Shown: positions 1 to 8,594 of the stretch, piece after piece
Layout of the letters: the number at the start of each line of letters is the position of its first letter
Numbering within the stretch: position 1 is the stretch's first letter
Assembly: GCA_037127315.1 (NCBI GenBank)
Contig: JBBBDQ010000447.1
Location: 692,501-756,500, forward strand
Reading direction: 5' to 3'
DNA: 64,000 nucleotides
Origin: Ascarosepion bandense
Taxonomy: Eukaryota > Mollusca > Cephalopoda > Sepiida > Sepiidae
Notes under the pieces: model-generated
What the model was told of the DNA's origin: nothing
The model's input: only the letters and a program-made list of their open reading frames with translations
Database searches by the model: none
Position numbers and translations under genes: made by a program

Positions 1-406
1 GTTGCTATCCTTGTTTTCAGTTCATCTTTAGTTTTGATGATCTCTTGCCCAAAATAATCAAAATTGCAAAATTATGATTTAGCCGGCAAATTTAAGGGGT
101 GGTGTAGTCGCAAAGTTTGTCTAAGACCTATGATTGTTTTTTCTGCCTATGTGCCATGGTGCAGCATCATATTGTCAGACATAGCGTTTTCCAGTAGCCA
201 CCCTCTTGACCAAAGGCAGCATTACTTTTTCAAGCTCCCATTTTGAGGTCCTGTGGAAAGATGAATGGAGGTCTAACGTCTTTATCGCTAAGGATTAATT
301 CATATCCCTCTATAATAACCATTAGAATCATCCTACTTTTTCCCAATCCTCTTCACTACCGTCAGATTGACACCCAAACGCGGAAAACATGGTACCGGAG
401 CTTCTG
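1..406. other. no recognisable feature
   Basis: Unique-looking sequence without a long convincing frame, RNA motif or repeat that recurs in the window. Short frames here have no recognisable domain. Confidence 0.4.
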
Positions 407-428
407 GTACGTGTGCAAACTGGTACAG
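407..428 (+). repeat. left 22-bp direct repeat flanking a SINE/ribozyme cluster
   Basis: This 22-bp stretch (starts GTACGTGTGC, ends TGGTACAG) recurs at 742-763 with one mismatch. It brackets the tRNA-like/hammerhead cluster at 429-741 and looks like a target-site duplication. The alternative is a duplication boundary. Confidence 0.6.
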
Positions 429-486
429 GAATCGAACCCAGACAGCACTTCATCGAGCTTAATTCGTTACCTCTTCGTCACCAGGG

Positions 487-552
487 CCCGTGGTACAGTT
501 GGTATGACATCAGCTTATTAACCAAGACTGTCTGGGTTCAATTCCTGGTAGT
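487..552 (+). promoter_or_regulatory. tRNA-like head with internal Pol III promoter (family A)
   Basis: An A box fits at 491-502 (TGGTACAGTTGG) and a B box at 535-545 (GGTTCAATTCC, one change from the tRNA consensus). The region resembles a tRNA lacking the 3' acceptor strand. The hammerhead begins directly after it. Pol III transcription is inferred from the boxes only. Confidence 0.7.
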
Positions 553-616
553 GGATGCGCATTGCTGATGAGTCCCAAATATAGGTCGAAACGGCCGTCC
601 GGTGCTTTCTGCATCC
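553..616 (+). ncRNA. type I hammerhead ribozyme motif, family A copy 1
   Basis: Core CTGATGA is at 565-571 and GAAA at 588-591. Helix III is the self-complementary ACGGCCGT (591-598), followed by C599 as the expected cleavage base. Helix I has an inner part GCATTG/CGGTGC (two G-U pairs) and an outer part GGATGC/GCATCC, separated by a 5-nt one-sided loop. Helix II (GTCC/GGTC) has one U-U mismatch. Internal-loop helix I is typical of type I hammerheads of PLEs and retrozymes. Activity is not shown. Confidence 0.8.
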
Positions 617-698
617 TGTTGATGTCGAATATAAAGCTCGTTGACTTACTTAATAATTGTTCAAATCCTTCTACTACTTCTTGAATTATATATATTTA

Positions 699-745
699 GT
701 CATCTGCAGACAGATCTGTTTCGCTGTATCACAGCTCATCAGTAC
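699..745 (-). ncRNA. hammerhead motif, family B (5' helix I strand lost)
   Basis: Read on the minus strand: CTGATGA, helix II GCTGT-GAT-ACAGC (perfect), GAAA, helix III ACAG-AT-CTGT, cleavage C. The 5' strand of helix I is replaced by the flanking 22-bp repeat, so only about three helix I pairs remain. Probably inactive or weak. Confidence 0.7.
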
Positions 746-763
746 GTGTGCAAAGTGGTACAG
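742..763 (+). repeat. right 22-bp direct repeat
   Basis: Partner of 407-428 with one C/G difference; it overlaps the last bases of the antisense hammerhead. Confidence 0.6.
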
Positions 764-2640
764 CATGCTGTTTTTTTAATTTCTGGAGCAATGAATTGCG
801 TCATCGTTCTTTTTATTACAAAAGTGCCGAACTGACTCTACTATACTGTGCAGTTTACAAAATCATTAAAAAGTATTTAATTCCGTAATTTTACCCATCG
901 CCGACTACACACACACACACACACAGATATATATATATATTTAGGTAGCTCCATTAAAAATCGCAAAAAAAACAGCATAGTATGATTAAAAAGGTAGAAA
1001 ACTTAATGAAACGAACACTTTCCATCAAAATGTTTATAATGTTATTAAGAGGAAAGTTCAAAGTAATTTTTATTTATTTTTTTAAATTTTTTAATCTCTT
1101 CTAAAATGTTCGAAATTCTGGCAGAAAATTTTGTTTTGATTTAAGTTAGCATTGCAGAAAATGTTACGACTGCTTACAATCGATCACGTAATTTTTACGT
1201 AACTCACTTTTTTCGATGGCAAACATATTAATTTGGGAATTCTTGCAAAAATCAAATAATTGTCGAATTTTAATAAAACTTTCAGTACACATTCACAAAT
1301 GAATGATATTATTTTTTAAATTATTATTTTCTAAAAATCTTGGTGAAATTATATTTTTTTTAACTCTGTTACCTCCCTCCACGTAAATCAATGAACTTTT
1401 AATAAATTTTAATTGGCTGAAAATTATTCTTTTATTATTTAAACGCATAATTCATCGAGGAATATAAATGAACTAATTTTTTTATCTGCTCCGAAGAATA
1501 AAATAAAAAATGCAATAAAACTCTGATATAATTTAATTTGATAAGCTTTTAATTGCTGGAATAAATAATAATAATTAAGGACATTATATTCTGAAGAAAA
1601 TGTTTTTTCAATTACTAATAAAACTTTAAAAGAATTGTTTTCATTTTTTTTTATTCATAATGTTTGACAGATGTTTTTAAAATCTTTTAAAGAACTATAA
1701 CTTTTAAAATTAAGAATTGGTGATTATATTGCCTATAGAAAATTGAAAAATTTCATAAAATCGTTCACCAATTCTTTTTTCAAAATAAGTAAAAAGCGTT
1801 TTTTGCAAGTCATTCCTTAAACATTTAAAGCAACTTTTGCATTTTGATTCCTACTTTTTTTATTTTGTGAAAAAAGGTAAAAACAAATTATGCATTTCAC
1901 AATTTTTGGAGGTATCTAAAAAGAATATGAAAAATAGATATTAAAAATAAAAGTTAATAAATGTCATAACATTTTCTAAATTATTGAGTTCCTTCTGCAG
2001 TTATTTTCATAAAATAATTTTAAAAGAAAGTTTTATTTTATTTTAATTTTTATTTGTTATAAAACATCTTCAAACGTAAGCCTACAAAGCTAAACTAACT
2101 AAAATTCCATAGAATATTGGATAATTGCTTAAAACTGTATTACTTTTTAATTGTAGCATAGTTAAAATTTTTAAAAAAAGATTTGTATGAATATTATTTA
2201 TACCAAATTAGTCTTCCATACTTTTAGCCGGCGACTGTAAATCATCCATTAAAACCTCCCCATAATCTGATGACAACTGTCATAACAAGGATACCGTAAT
2301 TGAGAAACGCTTTTTTGAAATAAGCAAGTACTTCTTGTTTCAATTCAACTTAAAGTAAGTTTAAATTCGGTAATTTGAATAAAATAATGTGTCAGCGAGG
2401 TGCGTTTTATTTTTATAAGATGTTTTAAAATCGAGAATGGGCTTCTGTTTAAAAATGGCGGAAAATTTGAAATTTGAAAGACTTTTTTTTTTAGTTATAA
2501 AATTTTTGATTCCGATCAATATATTTTCAGCTTAATATACACCACGTTATTTTGCTTACTGGAATTACTAAATTTAATCCCTTGGCTTTCAATTAAAGCT
2601 AATTTTCATTTTAAATTTAGGTATCGAAAATGGGCAGATG
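764..2640. other. AT-rich intergenic DNA, nothing identified
   Basis: About 1.9 kb rich in A/T homopolymer runs, with small CA and TA tracts near 907-940. No long frame, no inverted termini and no similarity to other repeats of the window were noticed. Confidence 0.5.
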
Positions 2641-2653
2641 TACCTAATACACA

Positions 2654-2656
<3 letters not shown>

Positions 2657-2738
<82 letters not shown>

Positions 2739-2739
2739 T
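2657..2739. repeat. (TA)n followed by (TTA)n microsatellite
   Basis: Uninterrupted dinucleotide then trinucleotide repeats, directly next to the family-A cluster. Confidence 0.95.
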
Positions 2740-2749
2740 ATATAAAGCT

Positions 2750-2935
2750 CGATGATTTACTTAATAATTTAAGTAAGTCATCGAGCTTTATATTCGACCT
2801 CAACAGAATGCAGAAAGCATCCGTCCAGGCCGTTTCGTCCTATATTTGAGACTCATCAGCAGTGCGCATCCACTACCAGGAATCGAACCCAGACAGTACT
2901 TCATCGAGCTTAATTCGTTACCTATTCGTCACCAG
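2750..2935 (-). mobile_element. tRNA-headed family A element, antisense copy (A2)
   Basis: On the minus strand a tRNA-like head lies at about 2872-2935. It has a perfect B box (GGTTCGATTCC) and a weaker A box. A hammerhead motif follows at 2806-2871, then the family tail down to about 2750. Its head shares the 3' half with the sense neighbour (A3) but differs in the 5' half. The two heads abut at the palindrome GGGCCC, so the pair is divergent, head to head. Confidence 0.65.
2806..2871 (-). ncRNA. hammerhead motif, family A copy 2 (cleavage side rearranged)
   Basis: Minus strand: CTGATGA, helix II GTCT/GGAC (fully paired with one G-U), CGAAAC. The helix III/cleavage segment differs from copies 1 and 3 (CCTGGAC instead of CCGTCC), so cleavage competence is doubtful. 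Confidence 0.6.
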
Positions 2936-3145
2936 GGCCCGTGGTACAGTTGGTATGACATCAGCTTATTAACCAAGTCTGTCTGGGTTCGATTCCTAGT
3001 AGTGTCTGCGCACTGCTGATGAGTCCCAAATATAGGTCGAAACGGCAGTCCAGTGCTGTCTGCATCCTGTTGATGTCGAATATAAAGCTCGATGACTTAC
3101 TTAATAATTGTTCAAATCCTTCTACTACTTCTTGAATTATATATA
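2936..3145 (+). mobile_element. tRNA-headed family A element, sense copy (A3)
   Basis: A box at 2942-2953 (TGGTACAGTTGG), perfect B box at 2986-2996, and a hammerhead at 3003-3067. The tail ends in ...CTACTACTTCTTGAAT plus (TA)n. The tail matches copy 1 closely. There is no coding capacity, so it must be non-autonomous; mobilisation by a PLE or LINE is inferred. Confidence 0.7.
3003..3067 (+). ncRNA. hammerhead motif, family A copy 3
   Basis: CTGATGA at 3016-3022, then CGAAAC. Inner helix I is GCACTG/CAGTGC, six perfect pairs, where copy 1 has GCATTG/CGGTGC. The two U-G pairs of copy 1 correspond to C-G and U-A here, which supports a conserved helix. Helix III has one mismatch (ACGG/CAGT) and the outer helix I is partly decayed. 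Confidence 0.75.
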
Positions 3146-3149
3146 TATA

Positions 3150-3204
3150 GTCATCTGCTGACAGATCTGTTTCGCTCTATCACAGCTCATCAGTACGGTT
3201 AGAC
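3150..3204 (-). ncRNA. hammerhead motif, family B copy B1
   Basis: Minus strand: GTC-TAA-CCGTA, CTGATGA, helix II GCTGT/AGAGC (one mismatch), GAAA, helix III ACAG-AT-CTGT, cleavage C, then AGCAG-AT-GAC. The base after the cleavage site is A where the consensus has T, weakening helix I. Confidence 0.75.
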
Positions 3205-3374
3205 GGCCGATTGCTTTTTACCTAGAATTGAAACCCGACCGAATCGGCGTCAGTGGGCGATTCTACCTCTGAGCTACGAGCGCTCGGTAGAAGGAGGCAC
3301 ACTTTTTAGCGTGCATATTCATCATTATACACGCCTAATAGCTGAGAGTGTTCTAATTCATTGCTGAATGAACG
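3150..3374 (-). mobile_element. tRNA-headed SINE family B, copy B1 with 3' hammerhead
   Basis: Sense strand is minus. A ~95-nt leader is followed by a tRNA-like region (A box TAGCTCAGAGG, B-box-like GGGTTTCAATTC), a ~15-nt linker, then a hammerhead at 3150-3204 and a (TA)n tail. The same organisation occurs at 16975-17194, 23195-23463 and 28968-29225. It is a short, non-coding, Pol III-type retroelement. Hammerhead-bearing SINEs are known from schistosomes, and I infer an analogous unit here. Confidence 0.75.
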
Positions 3375-4010
3375 ATAATGGACTCTCGTTGTGGACCACA
3401 AATTAGGGGTCAGTGTAATTAACAGATACTCAACTTTTATACTCACGTATCAGTCTTCAAAAGCCTGCAGGTGTTTTGCAAACTTTCGGGCAGATGTTAC
3501 GTAGTTGAGTCATTTTGTGCAACAAGGCCCGCTTTACCGCGTGCGACAAGACCACAGTGGCCAATAATGGACCATCATTGAGAGAAGGAACGTACTGCTA
3601 ACTTGCTTTCATATATGCACACAAATTTTCCCGATATTCAGGTCGGCCTCGCTCAAATTTTTGTGGAGCTTACAAGCAGGACAGACGTGAGCTTCTTTAT
3701 TCTGCTGCTTTGTTTTCCCTTTTAATTTTTTTTTCTGCATCATTTAATTTAATTGTCTTTGAGTTTGTCTTTGTAACAAAGAGTGACCTTCCAACGGACC
3801 TTTCTTGTTAGAAGCCGACCAAAGAGTTGTTTTGGAAGTCTGCTACTGAATTTTACCTGAGATCTGCTCAGCATAATTGAACTATAAACTACAGGTGGGT
3901 CCTGTCGGTCATGAACTAACAGATGCTTCCTGAGTAAACAAAGATTGGACATAGTCTCTAGGAAACGGGATTTACTTAGAAATCGTGTAACTAGTTATAT
4001 ATATATATAT
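3375..4010. other. unassigned sequence
   Basis: Less AT-rich than its surroundings. The 67-codon minus-strand frame at 3749-3952 has no recognised motif and I do not call it a gene. The segment ends in a short (TA)n tract where the PLE begins. Confidence 0.35.
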
Positions 4011-4111
4011 CTTTCTAACATCTGTGTTTCGTAAACCGACCTTTACAGGCCTGTATACAAATTGGAACTCTTTCGTCCCTAAGTCCCGAAAAAATTGGCC
4101 TAATTGAAACT

Positions 4112-4807
4112 TTGGTCCACCGTGCCCTGCATATATGTTCTCCTGATTGCTTGGCTAGTGAGTTAACACGCCTGCATCACATTTTTGAGGAGAACGGGTA
4201 TCCTATTAATTTTGTGAGACGGGTTATCGCCCGTAAAATTAAACGGTTTAAAGAACCGAAAGTTGAAGGGCCAAGTCGCTGTCCTTTATACCTAAAACTA
4301 CCTTGGCTTGGTAGACAATGTCTTTCCATCACTGATAGAGTTTCGACTAATATTTCGTCGGGCTATTTTGCAGTAAAGTTGCGTGTCGTTTACAAAACAA
4401 GACCTGTGTTTCCATCCTTTGTTAAGGATCGGTTGTCCTATTTTCGTAAAAATTCAGTTGTATACAAATTTAAATGCTGTTGCGATGCAGCATACATAGG
4501 ACGAACCGATCTGAGATTGGAGACACGGGTTGCGCAACATGTCCCCGCGAGTTTACGCATGGGTGATTCCAATAGTAATATAAGGACTACTCAATCTGTG
4601 CTTGATTCAGCGATTGGCCAACACCTGTTGGACAATCCGGTTTGTGCCTCCTCTTATGAGGACAGTTGGTTTTCTGTCCTGCACAGTGCTCGTTCGTCAC
4701 ATCATTTACGCATCTTGGAGGCCATTTGCCTTAAAATCCAACAGCCGAGCCTGTGCAGGCAGAAAGAGCAGTTTTTACGCTCTTTGCGACTACTGGTGAG
4801 TTTATGA
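4112..4807 (+). pseudogene. 5'-truncated PLE ORF: C-terminal GIY-YIG part
   Basis: The 231 residues match the C-terminal part of the full-length PLE protein at 5032-7536. They run from just after the RT thumb (VHRALHICSP) through the GIY-YIG-like segment (VVYKFKC...AAYIGRT) to the same stop. The sequence upstream to 4011 belongs to the same ORF but is out of frame because of an extra A near 4090. The copy lacks the catalytic RT palm. It serves as the upstream pseudo-LTR; any contribution to transcription is inferred from PLE biology. Confidence 0.85.
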
Positions 4808-4984
4808 GTGTAACCTTTTTCTTTTTTATTTTCACTCTTGTGGAATTAATGTTTACACCCCCCTCACTTTTTAATATTTTTTTTTAATAAATTTATTTTT
4901 AAGCGGATTCCATCTGCTCCCAGTGTCGCAAATATTCCATTCTGTTTTGTCCTCTTATTTACCTATTCATGTAATTGTGCCAGC

Positions 4985-5020
4985 GTGACCCTTGAAAAGT
5001 GTTGGCCGAAAGGTTCCTCG
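4985..5020 (+). other. conserved hairpin + CGAAAGG motif at PLE ORF start
   Basis: The motif CCCTTGAAAAG, GTTGGC, CGAAAGG occurs here and at 7712-7747. Variants occur in the inverted PLE pair (near 24370 minus and 26480 plus) and near 59033 (minus; CCCTTGATAAG...GTCGAAAGG). Position and layout recall the hammerhead known in PLE terminal repeats. However, the CTGANGA core is not intact, so I call it a degenerate, hammerhead-like element only. Confidence 0.35.
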
Positions 5021-5031
5021 GGTTAATTAAA

Positions 5032-7536
5032 ATGACGTCTTCACTCTTTAGAGCCATTAGTTATTTCTGCGGGTACAATTCTCTTTTCATATACTTCCGT
5101 CTAAGGTACCCCAGTCAGTTAATTGGTCAATTAAATCAGGTCTTAAAACTTTGGCATAGGGTAAATAGTTTGAGAATCGGACGATCTTTTCTCAAATCCT
5201 GTTTGTCCTGTGGTGTTGTTCCCCCATTTATCCAGCACAGATTAATTAAAATCAAATCCAATGGCGCCTCTATTGAGCGTTCTCTAATTAGGTATGAGTT
5301 AGACAAGTTATTTGATAGCTCAACCAGGTCTTTATGTGTTTTTCGTTCTAGTTTTAATGAAATTAAAACTAAATTAAATTTCTTTGATTTCTTTCGTTTC
5401 TCGCGTTACCTGGTTAATCTTAGGCTTCGCCAGGATAGATCATGTGGTGAGAGAAACAACAAGCACTTGGAATACCTAATAACAAAGAGATATGGTTCAG
5501 TCTCTGGTGATCTACACCGCCACATTTTCAATTTGTCGAGCGCAACTCTCACTGGGATTGAACTCTCCGTTCTTTCCCGTGGATTGGATTTTTGCATTCC
5601 TCCTACTAAGATCAATAAGGAAGAAATATATTCTGAGTTTGAGTTGCTGTACTCACAAATTTGTCACCATGTTCCAATTTCTTCAGAGAAGTGCTCCGAG
5701 GTTAAGGCCAGTTTACTTGAATCTGCTATCGAGTACACTTCGCTCAGTTGTGAGAAGGACTCTCTTGACTGGCGCGGTGTACATTATCGCACAATTGGTG
5801 CCCTGCGTGCTCGTGGTGATATTTATATTACCAAGCCTGATAAAGGTGCTGGTGTTGTCATACTTAATTTGGATGATTACCATTCTAAAATGAATATAAT
5901 TTTGAATGACCGTTCAAAGTTCACCGTTATCGGTCCAGTTGATAAATTTGATAACACTGCTAAGACAGAGGCTAGAATTCAACGTTGGCTTCTTTCTTTA
6001 TATAAACAAGGTATTTTTTCCAAAGACATCTACAATAGGATTAGGCCTGCGGGCTCTCAGCGACCCCGAATGTATGGCCTTCCTAAAATCCATAAGGAAG
6101 GGGTTCCTCTTAGACCCATACTTTCTATGGTGGGGTCTATTCAACATGAGTTGGCCAAGTGGTTGGCCGAGATCATTCAACCACTGTCTGTTGCTTTGTC
6201 CACTTATAATATCCCTGACTCCTTTAGTTTTTCCAAATTGGTTAGAAATTTGAATTTTTCTTCAAACGAAAAGTGTATGGTTTCGTTTGATATTGTCAGC
6301 TTATATACTAATGTTCCTTTATTGGAGTGTATAAATATCTGTGCTGACTTATTATACCGAGGCGGTTTTGGCCCTGTGACTATTCCCGAGGAAATTTTCT
6401 TGGAATGTATGCGGCTGGCTACTGAAGGAGTCGAGTTCAGTTTCAATGGGATTATGTATGCACAGACGGACGGCGTCGCTATGGGGAGTCCTTTGGGTCC
6501 TTTCCTATCTAACATCTTCGTGGGATTTTATGAACGTGTGCTGTTTGAGAAGGTCAATGAACCTTTAGTTTATTGTCGTTATGTTGATGATACCTTCTCA
6601 ATATTTAATAGCACAACTGAAGCTGAACAGTTTTTGGTTCAGCTGAATTCTTTGCATCCTTCTCTACAATTCACTATGGAGTTGGAGAATGACGGAGGTC
6701 TTCCGTTTTTGGACGTCTTTGTTCAGCGTAGGGACAATGTCTTTCTAACATCTGTGTTTCGTAAACCGACCTTTACAGGCCTGTATACAAATTGGAACTC
6801 TTTCGTCCCTAAGTCCCGAAAAATTGGCCTAATTGAAACTTTGGTCCACCGTGCCCTGCATATATGTTCTCCTGATTGCTTGGCTAGTGAGTTAACACGC
6901 CTGCATCACATTTTTGAGGAGAACGGGTATCCTATTAATTTTGTGAGACGGGTTATCGCCCGTAAAATTAAACGGTTTAAAGAACCGAAAGTTGAAGGGC
7001 CAAGTCGCTGTCCTTTATACCTAAAACTACCTTGGCTTGGTAGACAATGTCTTTCCATCACTGATAGAGTTTCGACTAATATTTCGTCGGGCTATTTTGC
7101 AGTAAAGTTGCGTGTCGTTTACAAAACAAGACCTGTGTTTCCATCCTTTGTTAAGGATCGGTTGTCCTATTTTCGTAAAAATTCAGTTGTATACAAATTT
7201 AAATGCTGTTGCGATGCAGCATACATAGGACGAACCGATCTGAGATTGGAGACACGAGTTGCGCAACATGTCCCCGCGAGTTTACGCATGGGTGATTCCA
7301 ATAGTAATATAAGGACTACTCAATCTGTGCTTGATTCAGCGATTGGCCAACACCTGTTGGACAATCCGGTTTGTGCCTCCTCTTATGAGGACAGTTGGTT
7401 TTCTGTCCTGCACAGTGCTCGTTCGTCACATCATTTACGCATCTTGGAGGCCATTTGCCTTAAAATCCAACAGCCGAGCCTGTGCAGGCAGAAAGAGCAG
7501 TTTTTACGCTCTTTGCGACTACTGGTGAGTTTATGA
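5032..7536 (+). CDS. PLE reverse transcriptase with C-terminal GIY-YIG endonuclease, apparently intact
   Basis: An open frame of 834 codons from the first ATG (5032). The frame is open upstream to 4999, but only from a GTG. RT motifs are in order: KPDKGAGVVILN near residue 263; RPRMYGLPKIHK and LRPILS near 344-370; FDIVSLYTNVPL near 420; GVAMGSPLGPFLSNIF at 481-496; catalytic YVDD at 517-520. A GIY-YIG-type segment follows, with Y721, a cysteine-rich KCCCD stretch, YIG at 731-733, R734 and a candidate catalytic Glu806 in ILEA. PLE proteins reverse transcribe at a nicked target using this endonuclease. The cysteine cluster suggests a Neptune/Poseidon-type lineage, which is inference. Length is normal for the family and no internal stop is present. 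It is the only element in the window that could supply RT activity to the short retroelements nearby. Confidence 0.93.
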   Translation: MTSSLFRAISYFCGYNSLFIYFRLRYPSQLIGQLNQVLKLWHRVNSLRIGRSFLKSCLSCGVVPPFIQHRLIKIKSNGASIERSLIRYELDKLFDSSTRSLCVFRSSFNEIKTKLNFFDFFRFSRYLVNLRLRQDRSCGERNNKHLEYLITKRYGSVSGDLHRHIFNLSSATLTGIELSVLSRGLDFCIPPTKINKEEIYSEFELLYSQICHHVPISSEKCSEVKASLLESAIEYTSLSCEKDSLDWRGVHYRTIGALRARGDIYITKPDKGAGVVILNLDDYHSKMNIILNDRSKFTVIGPVDKFDNTAKTEARIQRWLLSLYKQGIFSKDIYNRIRPAGSQRPRMYGLPKIHKEGVPLRPILSMVGSIQHELAKWLAEIIQPLSVALSTYNIPDSFSFSKLVRNLNFSSNEKCMVSFDIVSLYTNVPLLECINICADLLYRGGFGPVTIPEEIFLECMRLATEGVEFSFNGIMYAQTDGVAMGSPLGPFLSNIFVGFYERVLFEKVNEPLVYCRYVDDTFSIFNSTTEAEQFLVQLNSLHPSLQFTMELENDGGLPFLDVFVQRRDNVFLTSVFRKPTFTGLYTNWNSFVPKSRKIGLIETLVHRALHICSPDCLASELTRLHHIFEENGYPINFVRRVIARKIKRFKEPKVEGPSRCPLYLKLPWLGRQCLSITDRVSTNISSGYFAVKLRVVYKTRPVFPSFVKDRLSYFRKNSVVYKFKCCCDAAYIGRTDLRLETRVAQHVPASLRMGDSNSNIRTTQSVLDSAIGQHLLDNPVCASSYEDSWFSVLHSARSSHHLRILEAICLKIQQPSLCRQKEQFLRSLRLLVSL

Positions 7537-7835
7537 GTGTAACCTTTTTCTTTTTTTATTTTCACTCTTGTGGAATTAATGTTTACACCCCCCTCACTTT
7601 TTAATATTTTTTTAATAAATTTATTTTTAAGCGGATTCCATCTGCTCCCAGTGTCGCAAATATTCCATTCTGTTTTGTCCTCTTATTTACCTATTCATGT
7701 AATTGTGCCAGCGTGACCCTTGAAAAGTGTTGGCCGAAAGGTTCCTCGGGTTAATTAAAATGACGTCTTCACTCTTTAGAGCCATTAGTTATTTCTGCGG
7801 GTACAATTCTCTTTTCATATATATATATATATATA

Positions 7836-7965
7836 TATATAAATTAGAGACAATTTTCAAAATTCAAAGGTGTCGGATGCACATTTCGACATAGGATCTC
7901 TAACAGAGATTCCACGTCACGTCAGCGACATTGTTTTGTTCCTAATGGAGAAGGCCCTGGGATAA
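7836..7965 (-). repeat. PLE-type terminal fragment with hammerhead-like fold (family F copy 1)
   Basis: This segment shares ~115 bp with 17222-17350. Both lie directly beside (TA)n tracts. It is probably a PLE pseudo-LTR fragment; the coding part is missing. Confidence 0.5.
7871..7930 (-). ncRNA. hammerhead-like motif, family F copy 1 (A9 replaced by U)
   Basis: Minus strand: helix I TGTCG/CGACA (5 perfect pairs), core CTGACGT, a long helix II (13 of 14 pairs, GACGTGGAATCTCT with AGAGATCCTATGTC), GAAA, helix III ATG-TG-CAT, cleavage C. All hammerhead elements are present, but the usually invariant A9 is U. Cleavage is therefore uncertain. Confidence 0.6.
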
Positions 7966-8282
7966 AGGGGGAGGGGCAAGGTTAACAACGGTCAAAAATT
8001 GAGAGTTCCCTTAAGGTCAAGGAAGTGGGATTTTTTTAAGGGAATTAGGTTAAACAAAATAGAACAGGACAGATGTGGGAGGGGCGGAGACTATAGAGTG
8101 TACAGAGACAAGAGAGAGCCGGGGTATCAAATATCAAATAGTAGAGGCTAGTGAATGTTTACAGGGGTTTGAAACGGTATATTTAGGAGGGGAAGGAATA
8201 GATTTGAATGTAAGATCTTAAATTTTTTTTAATTAAGTTTATCCATTACAGGAAGTCATGAATTTAAAGTTATTAAAGAAAT
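7966..8282. other. unassigned sequence
   Basis: G-rich plus-strand stretch (GGGGGAGGGG, GGAGGGGCGG) with no frame or motif that I recognise; possibly more of the adjacent repeat. Confidence 0.3.
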
Positions 8283-8309
8283 ATATATATATATATATAT
8301 ATATATACA

Positions 8310-8350
<41 letters not shown>
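8283..8350. repeat. (TA)n microsatellite
   Basis: Two long TA runs separated by CACGCA. Confidence 0.95.
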
Positions 8351-8353
<3 letters not shown>

Positions 8354-8440
8354 CATTCAGTGTGGGTAGAGAAGAATTCAAAGGAGTATCCTTTACATAT
8401 AGTGGTACGATAACTCTCTAAGAGAGCTTTAAACATATAT
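8350..8440 (-). repeat. dispersed repeat G (minus copy)
   Basis: The reverse complement matches 9119-9200 and 17945-18025. Shared features are GCTCTCTTA..GAGTTATCC, then GGATAC.CCTTTTGGATT, then CTATAT.CACACCGCAT. All three copies begin at (TA)n tracts. The class is unknown; PLE-related termini are plausible. Confidence 0.5.
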
Positions 8441-8510
8441 GTATATAAATACATATCGAGCAAATGTAAGAAAAATTAAGACAGACGCGTTATATCATGC
8501 TGGATCCGAT

Positions 8511-8562
8511 TCACCGTACTGATGAGCTGTGGTACAGCGAAACAGATCTGTCTGCAGATGAC
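8511..8562 (+). ncRNA. hammerhead motif, family B copy B5 (detached from tRNA head)
   Basis: CTGATGA at 8519-8525, perfect helix II GCTGT-GGT-ACAGC, GAAA, helix III ACAG-AT-CTGT, cleavage C. Helix I CCGTA/TGCAG has one mismatch. The upstream sequence is not the tRNA-like head seen in B1-B4; instead it resembles the repeat at 8880-8920. Here the ribozyme is therefore attached to another element. Confidence 0.75.

Positions 8563-8585
<23 letters not shown>

Positions 8586-8594
<9 letters not shown>

Larger units (their letters stand above)
429..741. mobile_element. composite of tRNA-headed elements carrying two hammerhead motifs
   Basis: Three pieces lie in order. First, an antisense tRNA-like head of family A, truncated at its B box (429-486). 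Second, a sense family-A unit with its own tRNA-like head and hammerhead (about 487-690). Third, an antisense family-B hammerhead (699-745). The same order, with longer ends, occurs at 2750-3374. The sense A tail runs through a short (TA)n tract directly into the B piece in both places. I infer duplication of a composite, or mobilisation as one unit. Confidence 0.6.
4011..7820 (+). mobile_element. Penelope-like element with tandem pseudo-LTRs
   Basis: A 5'-truncated copy (4011 to about 5088) runs head-to-tail into a full-length copy whose 3' part (6741-7820) is almost identical to it over ~1.08 kb. Visible differences are one extra A at about 4090 and a G/A change at 4529/7256. PLEs characteristically insert as such partial tandems, so the repeated part acts as a pseudo-LTR. 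Both ends abut (TA)n tracts. The near-identity suggests recent insertion. Confidence 0.9.

Noticed and set aside
3749..3952. 67-codon minus frame
   Set aside because: No motif, no homologue recognised, and located between mobile elements.
5406..6515. Several 60-130-codon frames within the PLE ORF
   Set aside because: Shadows of the 834-codon RT frame; no motif of their own.
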